A stretch of DNA of 64,000 nucleotides from Chrysomallon squamiferum. Taxonomy: Eukaryota > Mollusca > Gastropoda > Neomphalida > Peltospiridae. The stretch is taken from assembly GCA_012295275.1 (NCBI GenBank), contig CM022678.1:4430361-4494360 (forward strand), given 5' to 3'. Within the stretch, counting starts at the first letter, position 1, and every line of letters starts with the position of its first letter. A program made the position numbers and the translations under genes. A model generated the notes under the pieces. That model did not search any database. It saw only the letters and a list, made by a program, of their open reading frames with translations, and was not told the DNA's origin. Positions 40,399-52,550 of the stretch are shown here, piece after piece.

Positions 40399-41802
40399 AA
40401 GTAGTAGTGTCTTGTTGTTGTAATAGTAGTAATAGTAGCAGTAGGGGTGTCATTTAGAAGGGGTAGCGGTAATTGTTGAAATAATAGTAGTGGAAACAGC
40501 AGACGATATTGGCGTGTTCGTGGACACAAATTCTCAAGATAATCAAGAAATAAGGCGTCTGGCGTTAAAGATATTGAATTACTGCTAACTGTGCGTGTGT
40601 GAGAAATGTGACATTGTCTGTCAGGCTGAAATGAAAAATAAGTGTTACTAACATTGTTTCGAACGTGTCCACGTCTAGACAGCTTCGTGTTATTCCGGCA
40701 ATAACGAGATCTCACGAAACGATTCCGCCGACTCGGAAAGGCGCAAAGATTTTAGTTTATTGATGTCAAAATGTCTGGCCTTTTTTATAGCAACGTCGTT
40801 TTATCGACATCTCAACACTGATCGTTAATGACAGGATTTTCTGTCAGCAGTTTTGCCGTCTCTGAACGACACTGTCCTGAAAAACAAATTAAGTGATATC
40901 AACATGATTACGTTTCGTTCTTGGAGTAATCTGAGAATTTATTTCAGTTGTCGTTGGTAATGAAATTGTCTCTTCACTTTATGGACTTTTTATATGTTTA
41001 CTCTTATTACATCTTATCGTCTTACCAGAATAATTATTATTAGTCCAGCTATCACAACAGACAATTGCTGATTTAGCATCCCATATCATAGTTCCAAACA
41101 TCCGAAACGTTTTCCCAGCACAAGAAATAGTCATATCTGACAGTGTACGGGTTGTTTTGGATACACAAAATATTTTATTCACAACATAATTATAAACATT
41201 ATATATATATATATTGATCCAAAGCATTTCGTATAAAGAATTCTTAAGCTGTATTTAGCAACCACTGGCGCTTGTTCAAGATCGTGTTTTCTACTGTAAG
41301 GGAACTAACTCTAATTAGACTTTACTATTTCCATTTTGGGTTTTTTCCCCTCAATCATATACCTTTTAATTCACGTTATACTTGTGTAATTATAATATTT
41401 TACTAATAAATTAATTTTGCCGTATTTTACAAATACAAATTAAATTAAATTTGACTACTAGAACTTGTTATCGGCAAGTTTTATCAGTGATACTGGCTTG
41501 AATGGAATATTTTATCTCCAATATTTCACTGTGGCATGATCCAATGACCTGTTAGTCGTTTGATGTTTTCTGTCATTTTATTCGCGTGTAGTATTTCAAA
41601 TAACTAAGTATTATTATGTTATTGTATATTATTTTGAATATTTCTTATCTTCAATAAGAATCATATAGGCTACCTACATTATAATTACCTGTTATAGTAA
41701 ATAAATTATAAATAATAATAATAAAATAAAATAAAAAATAAAATAAATAATTCATAACAATAATAAATATTAATACTAATATTGGTAATGATGATGACGA
41801 CA

Positions 41803-41853
<51 letters not shown>

Positions 41854-41919
41854 TAAAAAGAAAAAAGAAAATAACGATCTCTGTGGGCATAAACTATCTA
41901 GGTTATTTTTTAAACAAAT

Positions 41920-41925
41920 TTTATT
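41920..41925 (-). terminator. Candidate poly(A) signal for EEF1D
   Basis: AATAAA on the minus strand (TTTATT on +), about 280 nt past the stop codon at 42205. AT-rich sequence makes chance matches frequent, so this is only a candidate. Confidence 0.25.
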
Positions 41926-42077
41926 GTTAAATTGTCTCTGAATTCAAAAAATAATTTTAAAAAAAAACAATTATAAATATATGTACTAATATTTAAATAT
42001 TAATCCAAGTTACATAACAATTAAAATAATTAAAATACTTAAAAACTACATAAAACTACTGACTGTCAAAGAGTTAT

Positions 42078-42146
42078 ATAAGATAAATGTGATGATAAAT
42101 ATAAGATAAATGTGATGATATATACAAGATAAATGTGATGATAAAT
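42078..42146. repeat. Three tandem 23-bp units in the EEF1D 3'UTR region
   Basis: Three copies of ATAAGATAAATGTGATGATA-AAT with one to three differences lie 59-127 nt downstream of the EEF1D stop (minus strand). They are probably transcribed. A candidate AATAAA on the minus strand sits at 41925-41920. Confidence 0.75.
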
Positions 42147-42204
42147 ACAAGAGACACAAAGTGTACAGTTCAGATGGTTTAATTTACAAAGACACACAGC
42201 ACAT

Positions 42205-44766
42205 TTAGATCTTATTAAACGCAACAATGTCGATGGACTGAATAAAGTCTTCATGTTTCGTTATCTCCTCTTCCAGAAAATCTGTTCCAATCTAAAATAA
42301 AATTAAATCAAAAAATATATTTTAAAAAAATGACAAAGAAAAGAGTTAAACATGAAATTAAAAACATCCCTTGTATTGAAAATTGTTTTAAAAATGATTT
42401 TACATGGTGCAAAAAAACTGGACAGATTAAATCCATTTTTCATTTTATTTTTTTTTTATTTTTTTTTACCTTTGTAAATACCAATAAAGTGCATTCTTTT
42501 ATGGTTGCAACAAATACCATTTACAGAGATACTCAAAATACACATTAAAAATGGACTAACCCCATACACACATACACAACACAATACACAGTGACAAACA
42601 TACAACACACAGACACAACAAAACACACAACACATTAATTACCTTGTCATCTTCAACCACACAGGAAATCTGTAATTTCTTGATTCCATAGGCAAGAGGC
42701 ACCAGTTTGGCTAAAAAAAATCAAAAAGTCAAAAAAAAAATAAAATAAAATAAAATAAAATAAACAAAACATAAAGAAAGAAAACTAATATATATAAACA
42801 AATGAATAAATACATACATAAACATATAAAGAAACAACAATCAAATGAATTAATAAATGGATAAACTAACAAAAAAAATAAATAAATAAATAAATATAAA
42901 ACATATTTTAGCATTATATAAATACGACATGAATTAAAAGTTTTGTCCTTTTCCATATATTTCATATCAAGTGACAACTGATTTCATTTGCGTTCACAAA
43001 CAATGTATTTCTTTGCTAAAGCGTTATATGTACTGTATTGTATTGTACTATCTTATTTATTTATTTATTTATTTATTTATCTATCTGAAGTTAAATGAAC
43101 TCACAAGCTCCCCACAGCAAGCCGTCAGCCTCTATAGATCTGACGAGCTGTTCAACCTTTTTCATGTCGGTCTCATCATCCCATGGCTTCACGTCCAGAA
43201 TGATGTTGCTCTTAGCAACCAGAACTGGCTCTAGACAGAAAACATAAAATCACAGTCAGATAAATTCAATTAAAGTAAACATGGATATTATTACATGAAA
43301 GGATAATTAACGTTTTAGGTTTTTGGGGGGAGCAAATAGATATAAAATTTTCAGACAGAGAATTACGATGTTTTGCATATAAATGTCATAAGAAAAGATA
43401 AATTTAAAAAAAATGTACCAGCATTTCTAAAGAGATTAAACTAACTTCTTCCCATGTTCAGCACAAGAAAATTCTTTAAAATTGTTTTCGGTTATAGAAA
43501 ATAAAATTAGGTACATAAATGATGGTCAAAATATCTAAAGAAGCTATTCATTTAGAAATTAAATTTTTTTTTATTTAAATATTTAGTATAATATTAATTC
43601 GATTTTTTTTTTTTTTTTTTTTTTTACATATATAATCCATGAAAGCACTAGTCTTGACAATTAAAACTGATAAATTAGTAATCGTAAAAACGTGCATTAC
43701 TCTTCTTTTATTTTAAATTAAGTTTTTAAAATATATTAAGAATTTACTTTTGGCTTTCTTAGCCTTATATTCATCTAAAAGTTTCTTTCTTTCAGCATCA
43801 GCCTCCTTGTCCTGAAAAATATAAAATATTTTTTTATTGTTTTGCGACTGGCAACTTTCGATACTCATTTAGAAATGGCCATGGTTTATATCATCACAGC
43901 ACAAGAAATCACATATATATACATGAAAGCTATCGCAAAGATTCATACATCTACATCTCTGTCATATACGTACATACGCATGTATGTATGTATGTATGTA
44001 TGTATGTATGTATGTATGTATGTATATACATATGCATATAGATACATAAAGATAGACAGATACATTATAGATATATGAATCTACAATAAATCTTTTACAT
44101 GTTAATAATTAACTATCTGAGTCTCTCATTCTGTCTCTCTTTAAAATATTACACTGTGTAAATGTGTGTCTGTCTGTCTGTCTCTCTCTCGCTCTCTCTC
44201 TCTGTGTATATCTGTCTCTTTAAAATATTACACTGTGCTTGTGTAAATTTGTGTAAATGAGTATGTGTCTGTCTCTGTGTGTGCGTCCGTCTCTCCGTCT
44301 CTCTCTCTCTCTCTCTCTCATTTCAAAATAAACGCAACACCTCTTCCATTTCTTCATCATCGTCAGCAAACAGATCAAACTCGTCATCAGCATCGTCTTT
44401 CTTCCCTGCCGCTGATGCTGCTGCTGCTGCTGATGGTGCTGTGCCTCCCGATTCAAGGGCCTTAATTCTGCTGTCCAGTTTTAGAACAAGTGATTTCAAA
44501 TCCTGAGTGACTGCAAGACAACAACAATTTTCAAAAACATATATATTAGCACTTGGAGGATAAGAATGGAAAATTATTTAACTGATGAGAAATGCAATTA
44601 CAATGCGCAGTGTTAATGAATGGATAATAAACTATATTTCAACATTTGTGTTAAATTATTCCAACACACTTGTACTGAAATGGTTATTAGCTGTTATGTG
44701 CTTGGGTCTGTGCGCACGAGTGCACCTGCACATGTATTTTATTACACAAATACACACCAATATAGC

Positions 44767-44811
<45 letters not shown>

Positions 44812-45478
44812 TTGTGGGCATTTTTGGCTAAGTGTGGAAGTGAAAGGAAGAATCACACTCTCATTAACAGACAGCATGGGCTTTTACTTATATACCTTCC
44901 AATACAACAGGAATTTAAACATCATGGCCATTAGTGTACCTGTTTTATGGTACCAACTACATACAAAAATATATTTCAAAACTCATTTATATAAATCAAC
45001 AGCATATTTTTATAAAAAAAAAAAAATTCACAATTAATACATCTCTATATTACATTTAATAAAATCAAATCAGAATGATCCGAGATGGCATAAAATTCTC
45101 TGCTGCAGATAATCTTTGTTTCTGGTTAGCAGATATTCTTGATATCACAGCCCATGCTATTATGATATTAGTCTGTCCTAGAACAGGGCAGAATGGAGGA
45201 AACTGGTTTTAAAGCCATCTGTGGTACTCCTAGTGTGGTTAAGGGATATGTGAAGTGAAGTAATGATATGTTAAAGACAATGATATTTACTTTTCTTCAG
45301 TTCCCTGTTTTCCAGTTCCAGAGCATTAATCCGTGTGATGATTGCATCAGGCGCATCTCCCCTGTCTGACTGAGAAAATTAAAAAATTAAAAATTAAATA
45401 TTAATTAAAAAGAAATGTAAATAAATAATAAAAATAATAATTTTTGAAAAAACAAAACAAGTAAAAATAAATAAATTA

Positions 45479-45520
<42 letters not shown>

Positions 45521-45992
45521 TATAATAATAATAATAATAGTAATAATAGTAATAATTCAAATAATTTTAAACTGACAACTTCAATTAAAAAAAAATGTTT
45601 CTTTTACATTGAAAATTACTGACCAGTTTTGCTCCCATATTATTTTTAATACTTTATTATTTAGTTCTGTATTTCACTTACATTTCTTCCAAAGCTTATG
45701 CATATTTATAGTCAATACCAACATATAATATTCATATTTTCACCTTTACCAAAAATAAATTATCAGACGTGGAAAGCTTGCATATTTTTACATCATGAAA
45801 GGTTATATTAATATGTTATAGGTGTTGAACATGTCATAAAAACACCTTAACACGACAGAAGCTTGTGCATTTTAATGCAGTGCAGTACTCACAAAAATAA
45901 ATTACAATAAATGTGAAAAAGAAACCCTCCATTAACAACTTGCTTCATCTACAATATTTCTGTAACAGATATTTTGTTATTTTATATATCAG

Positions 45993-46029
<37 letters not shown>

Positions 46030-48166
46030 ACATTACTTTATTCACATGTACTGTATGATCGTAACATTTTTCTTCAAGTCTAATAAATAAAATTAATTAA
46101 CATGAAATTTAATATTTACTTTATGAAAATGAAAAAACATTTGTATAAAAATAATGAATACATTTATTATATTTTTGACATTTCTTTTTAATAATTTTCA
46201 GTCAAGAGCATGTTGATAATAGAGGGACAAATTTACATGTTTTACAACACCTATTATAATCACAATACATACATAAAATTAAAACAAATCAGTTATATTT
46301 ACTCACAAAATATTACAAGCACAGATACTTTTTTAAATACAAATTTTTACAATAAAGTTCAGTAATTTTTTGTTCATGGGCATTAGTTATTTACTCATTT
46401 TACAAAATTAAGGTTCATCTTGTTAAAATTTGGCCAAGCAAATATATAAAATTAGAAATGAAATTTTTAAAATGAATTATTATTAATTAGTGTTACATAA
46501 AACAAATACTAATGAAATCATTTTTTGTTGGGTTTTTTCATCATTTTAAATATTCAGTTAAATCAAATTAAAGTGTGTTAGGAAATAGACTGCATTTTGA
46601 AAATTCAGAGTTCACAAACGTTTCTACAAACAAAAGAGTTATGAAAGATGATTTTGAAAGATGTGCGATTTCTGAATAAAATCATTTGATGGTGATCACA
46701 AAATTAATTTATACAAGACCATAAACTGCTATAAAAATACAGAATTGAAGAATGAGAACTGCTGTAAGACCGAATTAACACAGAGAATAAATAAATAAAT
46801 TGTACACTGAAAAAAGAAAAGAAAAAATACAACATAGAATTATTACCAATGTCACTTACACGTTTTTTCCGATGGTTTTGTGATACCAAAAAATAAACAT
46901 CAATATAAAATATATAATTTTTACTTAATCAAGATTAAAATACAATATACAATAAAACAAATTTTACATACAATAAGAAAAAATAACATTTTGTCTACCC
47001 TGCCACCTTTGTTTGCAAACAAGACCAAACTTATGTTTATCTACATTTTGATATCTGGATTATGAATAATAAACATTTGTTTATTTCTGTGAGCTGGAAA
47101 AGCAGTTTGTCATTATGCAGCTGTTTTATATATATTATTTATTATTTTTTATTCTTTTATTTTATTTTTTTTATTTTAGAAAGAAAGAAATTTTCCTAAT
47201 GATGTGATCATGACACCAAATTACATATTTTACCAAACTAGTTTGTTGTATTTAGGAAACAAATAATGCAGACAATGAAAATTATATTATTAAAGAAAAA
47301 GCAGAACACAAAAAAGAAAACCAAAGAGTTCACCAGCAGACCAACAACAACTGTAATAAAATATGAAACGTTTTTAAATGCGTCTTAATCAAAATAAAAA
47401 TAAAAATTCTGAACAATCAATTAATTTCTTAAAATGTAAACAACCAAAATTTAAAATAAGCATTAGGTTAAGTTGATTAAAATAAAAACTGAGGATTTCC
47501 AAAAATAAGCTGCAAATAATTATCAGTATCAACATTACCTAATTAAAAAAAAAAAAAAAAATTATTCGTTCTACACAGATAAATAGAATAGTTTTTTATT
47601 TTATTTTTATTTATTGAAGTCAAAAAGAGAAAGATTTAAAAAAAAAAAAACAACAACATTAAGTCTTCTAAATGAAAATAATAAAATATGATTTATATTC
47701 AAATATTAATAACAATAATAATAATATAACAAATAATAATAACAACAAGAATAATAATAATTAATGCTATTATTATTATTATTTTTATTTTTATTATTAT
47801 TATACAGACATTAAACTATATAAAACAACATTATTTATATTCTTGGTATAGATACTGAGGTATCAGATCATCATCTGCCCGACATTTGTTGTTTACTTAC
47901 ACTTTTTACATTTTTTAAATTTTATATGACATTTATCAATACTGATTCATGCAGGAAAAGCAACTTTCAAAGAACTGGTAAACACTGATTTAAGACAATT
48001 GGTAAGGTTAGGCTAAGCAATAAAAAAAAATAAAAGATAAATAATAAATAAATTTAAATTTAAAATCGCAAAGCATGCCAGCAAAATTAAAAAGACAAAA
48101 TACAAAACAAAAAGCTTAAAATAAATTTGAAAAAGGGAGAAGAAAAAGTTGAAAAACAAATATAAA

Positions 48167-48197
<31 letters not shown>

Positions 48198-50040
48198 ATT
48201 AATTTTAATTCTGAATGAATACATATTTATTTAAATTATCCTACTCACTGGGTTATTTAGGACATTTTTAATCTGTTGTCGAGCTTGAGCAATTTCCATA
48301 GCAAGAGAACTTGTTCCTGCCTGGCCCTAAAAAACATAAGTGACCTCAGTTTAGAACTGTGAAAACACTCGTTTGTTTTTATTATAACCTAAATTCATTT
48401 TGAACTATAAAATTTAAGTCACCTTAGTTTAGAATTGTAAGAAGAATTAAAAAAAATAAATAAAAAAACTGCCTGATGTCTTTTTATTACAATCTAATCT
48501 TTAAAATATAAATTCATTTTGAACTACAAAATATAAGTGAACTCAGTTTAAAACAAGTCCTCGTTTGTTTTTTATTGTAATTAAATCTTCCTAAATATAA
48601 ATTAATTATTAATTACAAAACACAAATGAACTCAGTTTAGAACTAAATTTTAAAAAAACTGGCTTATTTGTTCTACTGTAATTCAATCTGCTAAATATAA
48701 ATTAATTTTGAACCATAAAACAAAAGCGACCTTTATTCAAAACTGTAAAAACAGTATTATTTGTTTTTATTATAATCCAATTTTCTAAACATTAATACTG
48801 ATTTTAAGCAACAAAATATAAGAGAATTCAGTTTATAACTTTAAATGAACTGCCTCATTTGTTTCTGTTATAATCTAATTATTTTAGAAATGTGCAGTAT
48901 ACTAATATATTCCATATGAATGGAAAGATTTCTGAATATAAATTACTTTAAAATTCCTAAAATTTTTCTTTCTTTTATTTTAAAAAGAAAAGGATAAAAA
49001 ATCTTTAAAAAATTACTGAATAGTTGGGGTTTTTTTTTAATTGTTGGATCAAGTTTATATATCAAGAATTTTAGAATTAAGTAGTTCAGAATTAATAAAA
49101 CATATTAATTCAATTTGTACCGTCAACAGTTATAATATGCAAAAAATATTGATATACATAAGCAATTTGTTTGAGGTGGGGAATTACAAAACAAATTATT
49201 AAAATAAACATTAAAAAAATTAAGAATTATAAAAGAAAAAGTAGAAAAAGACAGTGAGACCTACAAGTTTCATTTAATGCATTTTTTCAAACAATTACAA
49301 AATGTATTCAAGTTTCACTGACACTACAAGACAAATGTTGTAACTTAAAACAAGATGAAAATATTATAAATATGTTTCATAAAATCACTTTATATGGATA
49401 TTTTAATAGAAAAACAAGGTTAATCATAAATACATATTCACCTGGATAACAAACAGATTTTAACAGAAAAACAAGGTAAGTTCCTGAAGTCTAATTCTTA
49501 AACAATTAGAACAGATTTGTGTGATCTTTGCAGTTTTGGGATTAAAACTACAAAGCAGTCTTCATTATATTTGATAATCTTTCTTTCTTTTTTTCATTGC
49601 TAGTCAAAAGAAAATTTTAAGAATAAATAAATAAATAAATTATAGAATAATAGCTCGTTAGATTAACCAGATTTTCACTATCAGGTAGGCAATGCATCTC
49701 TTTCAATTACTGATTTGTTTTTTTTTTAAATTAAAAGGAGACAATTCACATGCACATTGCTATTGAAATTATTGCAAAATTCTGGCCAATTAGAGGTTGG
49801 TCAACTTTGCAAATTAATGACTACATTTATATTTGTGTACCAAGGATCAGACAAATGATGTTTTTGTTGAGATCTACATCTAAGTTCAAGTTTACTGAGT
49901 TTCAAGTAGAATGTAAATATGCATCCATGATATACCTTGGCCTTTGATGTTCCAGCCACCATTCTTTGATACTGAGATTCAGCATCTTCGTATTTCAGCT
50001 GACTTAGCCAAACAGAATCTTGGAGTAAAGGGCAGGCCAT
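42205..50040 (-). CDS. EEF1D: Eukaryotic translation elongation factor 1-delta (eEF1Bdelta), 8 coding exons
   Basis: Subunit of the eEF1B complex that exchanges GDP for GTP on eEF1A in the cytoplasm. Coding exons, 5' to 3' on the minus strand: 49936-50040, 48249-48326, 45291-45369, 44341-44510, 43748-43811, 43105-43230, 42643-42710, 42205-42291. All have GT-AG borders and compatible phases and sum to 777 nt, 258 aa plus stop. Domains: N-terminal segment [20 protein letters not shown] (1-20); leucine-zipper-like heptads at about 72-107 ([16 protein letters not shown]...), which mark delta rather than beta; Ala-rich linker at 109-122; acidic stretch [13 protein letters not shown] at 129-141; [14 protein letters not shown] at 162-175; C-terminal exchange domain with [20 protein letters not shown] and the terminus VAFNKI. 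The penultimate Lys257 corresponds to the yeast catalytic lysine. Length is close to the human protein (281 aa). The usual CK2 serine in DLFGSD is Asp137 here. Identification is secure. Confidence 0.96.
48330..48895. repeat. Minisatellite, about 6 diverged units of 80-120 bp, in EEF1D intron
   Basis: Each unit (+ strand) has the order AAATATAAGTGACCTCAGTT, TAGAACTGTAAAAAC, CTCGTTTGTTTTTATTATAA, TCTAAATATAAATTCATTTT, GAACTACA. Units begin near 48331, 48410, 48528, 48617, 48717 and 48813. The array abuts the coding exon 48249-48326, so the acceptor of that exon is the outermost copy of a sequence repeated in the other units. Confidence 0.8.
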
Positions 50041-50270
50041 TCTGTAATTATAGAAATTCTGTTAATTTTATTTATTTATTGTATGTGTGTATGTGTGTGA
50101 TTATTATTATTATTTTTTTTTTTTTTTTTTTTTATAAGTTCTAATTCACTATAGATTTTGTTAGTTGTGGTTTTACTGTGTGTGCGTGTGTTGTGTGCGT
50201 ACGTGTGTTTTCTGTGCATGTGTTTCTTAGTCTGTGACACAGCCTCAGACCTTTAATAAGGGAAACTTAC

Positions 50271-50326
50271 GTCATACATTGTGGTTATTGAATATTTAAC
50301 ACGAACCATCGATTGGAAACCGAAAG
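50271..50326 (-). other. EEF1D: Probable non-coding first exon of EEF1D with a TOP-like start
   Basis: The coding exon at 49936-50041 is preceded on the minus strand by an acceptor (taattacag, AG at 50043-50042) one base before the ATG. Upstream, a good donor GTATGAC|gtaagt lies at 50271/50270, giving a 229-bp 5' intron. The exon reads ...ACAATGTATGAC. Its last ATG would splice in frame as ATG-ACA-ATG-GCC, so two extra residues (MT) are possible. An earlier ATG four bases upstream is out of frame. A pyrimidine start CTTTCG at 50326-50321 resembles the 5' TOP of translation-factor mRNAs. The TSS position is inferred. Confidence 0.4.
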
Positions 50327-50906
50327 TGTAAACAAGATTAGCAAAAACGGAATGCGAAAATCATTCGGTAATAACATCTATGTTGAAGACTTCAATGAAG
50401 TTAAAAAGTAAATAATAAATTAATAATTCTTATATTTTCCAGACTCAGTTACAGACGTGGTCACTTCGTCTTTTCAGACTTTTGGTATCATTCATTCACT
50501 CATCTGCACTGTACCTGGTGACTGGTCACGATAATACCTCGATCAAGAATGGTATTTGATTTTATTTTATTTTTCAGTAAATAGTTAAGTTTTTTTTTTT
50601 TTTTAAATTCCATTTTACTTAACATATTATTATCATTTGTTCATAAGTGTAAAGAAATACCTTGGTGTCAGTTTGGCACGAACTTTCGCTGAACAGCAAA
50701 ATGTCAGAAAGGAAAGAACACGTGAAGGAAGTCTCGGAACAATTGATAATTTAGATTTTTATATTAATTTAATTTTTATATTTAAGAGTTTTTAAAAGAT
50801 ATATTTATATATAATAGATTTATTTAGATTTTAATAATCATTTTATATATATATACTACATTAATGATTTTCTTTTACTGCGTATTTCTAGTCCTAACGT
50901 GGTAAA
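50272..50906. promoter_or_regulatory. Divergent promoter region between EEF1D and CHRAC1
   Basis: The two housekeeping genes start head to head with 866 bp between their ATGs. The interval has no long ORF and few long microsatellites compared with the rest of the window. A possible 5'-UTR acceptor for CHRAC1 (ttttactgcgtatttctag) ends at 50891, 15 nt before its ATG, so CHRAC1 may also have an upstream leader exon. No TATA box or named element can be asserted; shared regulation is inferred from geometry. Confidence 0.4.
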
Positions 50907-52550
50907 ATGGCGGCGGATAAAGATAAAAGTTTGAGTACGCTACCAATATCTCGAGTGAAAACGATTATGAAAAGTTCCCCTGATGTGTCAAGCATAAGCC
51001 AGGAAGCCTTGCATTTGACAGGGAGAGCGACGGTAAACTAAATAAGATTTTATATTCTATCATTTCAATGTTTGATATTTAAAACTTTTAGTCATCATTT
51101 CATGGCGCCACTAAATTTAGAACATTGACCTTTGAACCTTAGCCGTTAGTCGTTACCTATATTTCATTCACAAAATATTTACTTGACAACGGAAAGTTAG
51201 CTTTAAGTAAAGGTTTCCTTAGAGCTCTCATCAACATGCAGATAATTAATAAAGTACCAACTGAAGTTTTAACTGGTCACTGAACTTAATTAACATTATA
51301 ATATTAATACTAATAGTAATAGGCAGACGTCTAGACGCCATTTTTAATTATTTTACCGCCATTTGTAACAATGTTACAATTGCAACGCTGATGAAGTCAG
51401 TCCTAACAATTAGTAAGCATGGCACAGTATTAACAGTATGATAACCGTAATGTTATCAAATTAGTGAAGTCAACATTTAAAAAAATGTATTATTTTGCTA
51501 TAAAATTACTGTCTTTGATACTGATAGAATGGATGTGAAAGAAAATGGTAAGTTCCTATCTGAATAAAATTTGCTTCTGTTTTTCCTTCAGAATCAATGG
51601 AGAAACTTCAGTCACTAAGCAATATAAACACTGAATATCTCTTACATTTGAATATTATTATAGTATATGCATGTATTATTGTATTGTATGTATCAAAACG
51701 TAGGTTTTGATTAGTTCTAAAGCTGCAGAATATTTAAGCATGTTATTAACTCATGACTCTTAATTAATAACCTCATTTTTTATAATTTAGTTTTTTGTGT
51801 TTCAGGAGTTGTTTATTCAAGAGCTAGCTAAGTTTTCACTAGAGAAAAGTCATGATGGCAAATCAGTCAGTTACTCAGAATTAGCAGATATTGTTAATTC
51901 TGAAGAAACTTTACAGTTTTTACAAGGTATTGTAAAAATTAATACCTAACATTAATGATATATAATTTCAATAAGTCCTGTTAATTTTTTATTTTGTTAT
52001 TGTTATTGTTATTTTTATTTTTATTTTTATTTTTATTTTTATTTTTATTTTTATTTTTATTTTTATTTTTATTTTTATTTTTATTTTTTCATATTTTAAT
52101 CTTTTAACTATTATCTTCAAGCATTACCAAAGCAAATTTTTGCTCAGTACAGTACACTCACACTCACTCTGTCTGTCTGTTTGCCTGCCCAACCTACTTT
52201 TCTTTCTGTCTCTGAGTATGTAAATGTTAACCAGTTCTCTGACCTTCGTATGCCACAAAAAAATCAACCCAAAAACAAAAACAAAAATTCCTTTTTACGT
52301 TAAAACAATATCATTCCTAATGTCACTACCAACATTGTTAAAATTTTTACAATTGACAGTTTACTGTTACTATAATTTTTATAACCGTTTTATTTATTTT
52401 TAATTGTGTTTTTTTTTTTATAAGAATTTTGTTTTATGAGGGGTTTTTTTTTTTTGGTTTTTTTTTTTTAAAGATATTATTCCACAGAAGATTAAAGTTT
52501 CGGATTATTACAAGATGCAACAAGAACTGGAAGTGGAAAGCCAGACCTGA
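50907..52550 (+). CDS. CHRAC1: Chromatin accessibility complex protein 1 (histone-fold subunit CHRAC-15), 3 exons
   Basis: Small nuclear histone-fold protein. In animals it pairs with POLE3 (CHRAC-17) in the ISWI-containing CHRAC remodeller. Exons are 50907-51032, 51806-51926 and 52474-52550; junctions ACG|gtaaac, tgtttcag|GAG, CAAG|gtattg and taaag|AT keep one frame of 107 aa. Hallmarks: LPISRVKTIMKSSPDVSS (12-29), SISQEALHLTGRATELFIQ spanning the first splice junction (helix 2), SVSYSELADIV, and ETLQFLQDIIPQKI near the end, all matching the family block by block. The protein ends EVESQT, so it lacks the acidic tail of the 131-aa human protein. The third-exon acceptor is AAG rather than CAG/TAG, weak but the only phase-compatible one. 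The ATG sits in AAAATGGCGGCG. Intron 2 carries a TTTTTA hexanucleotide array. Confidence 0.95.
52009..52089. repeat. (TTTTTA)n hexanucleotide microsatellite in CHRAC1 intron 2
   Basis: About 13 near-perfect hexamers, lying between exons 2 and 3 of CHRAC1. No other clean hexamer array of this length was noticed in the window. Confidence 0.9.

Noticed and set aside
42205-50040. Calling the minus-strand gene EF-1 beta (EEF1B2)
   Set aside because: Leucine-zipper exons at 45291-45369 and 44341-44510 and the N terminus match delta; beta has a GST-like N terminus.
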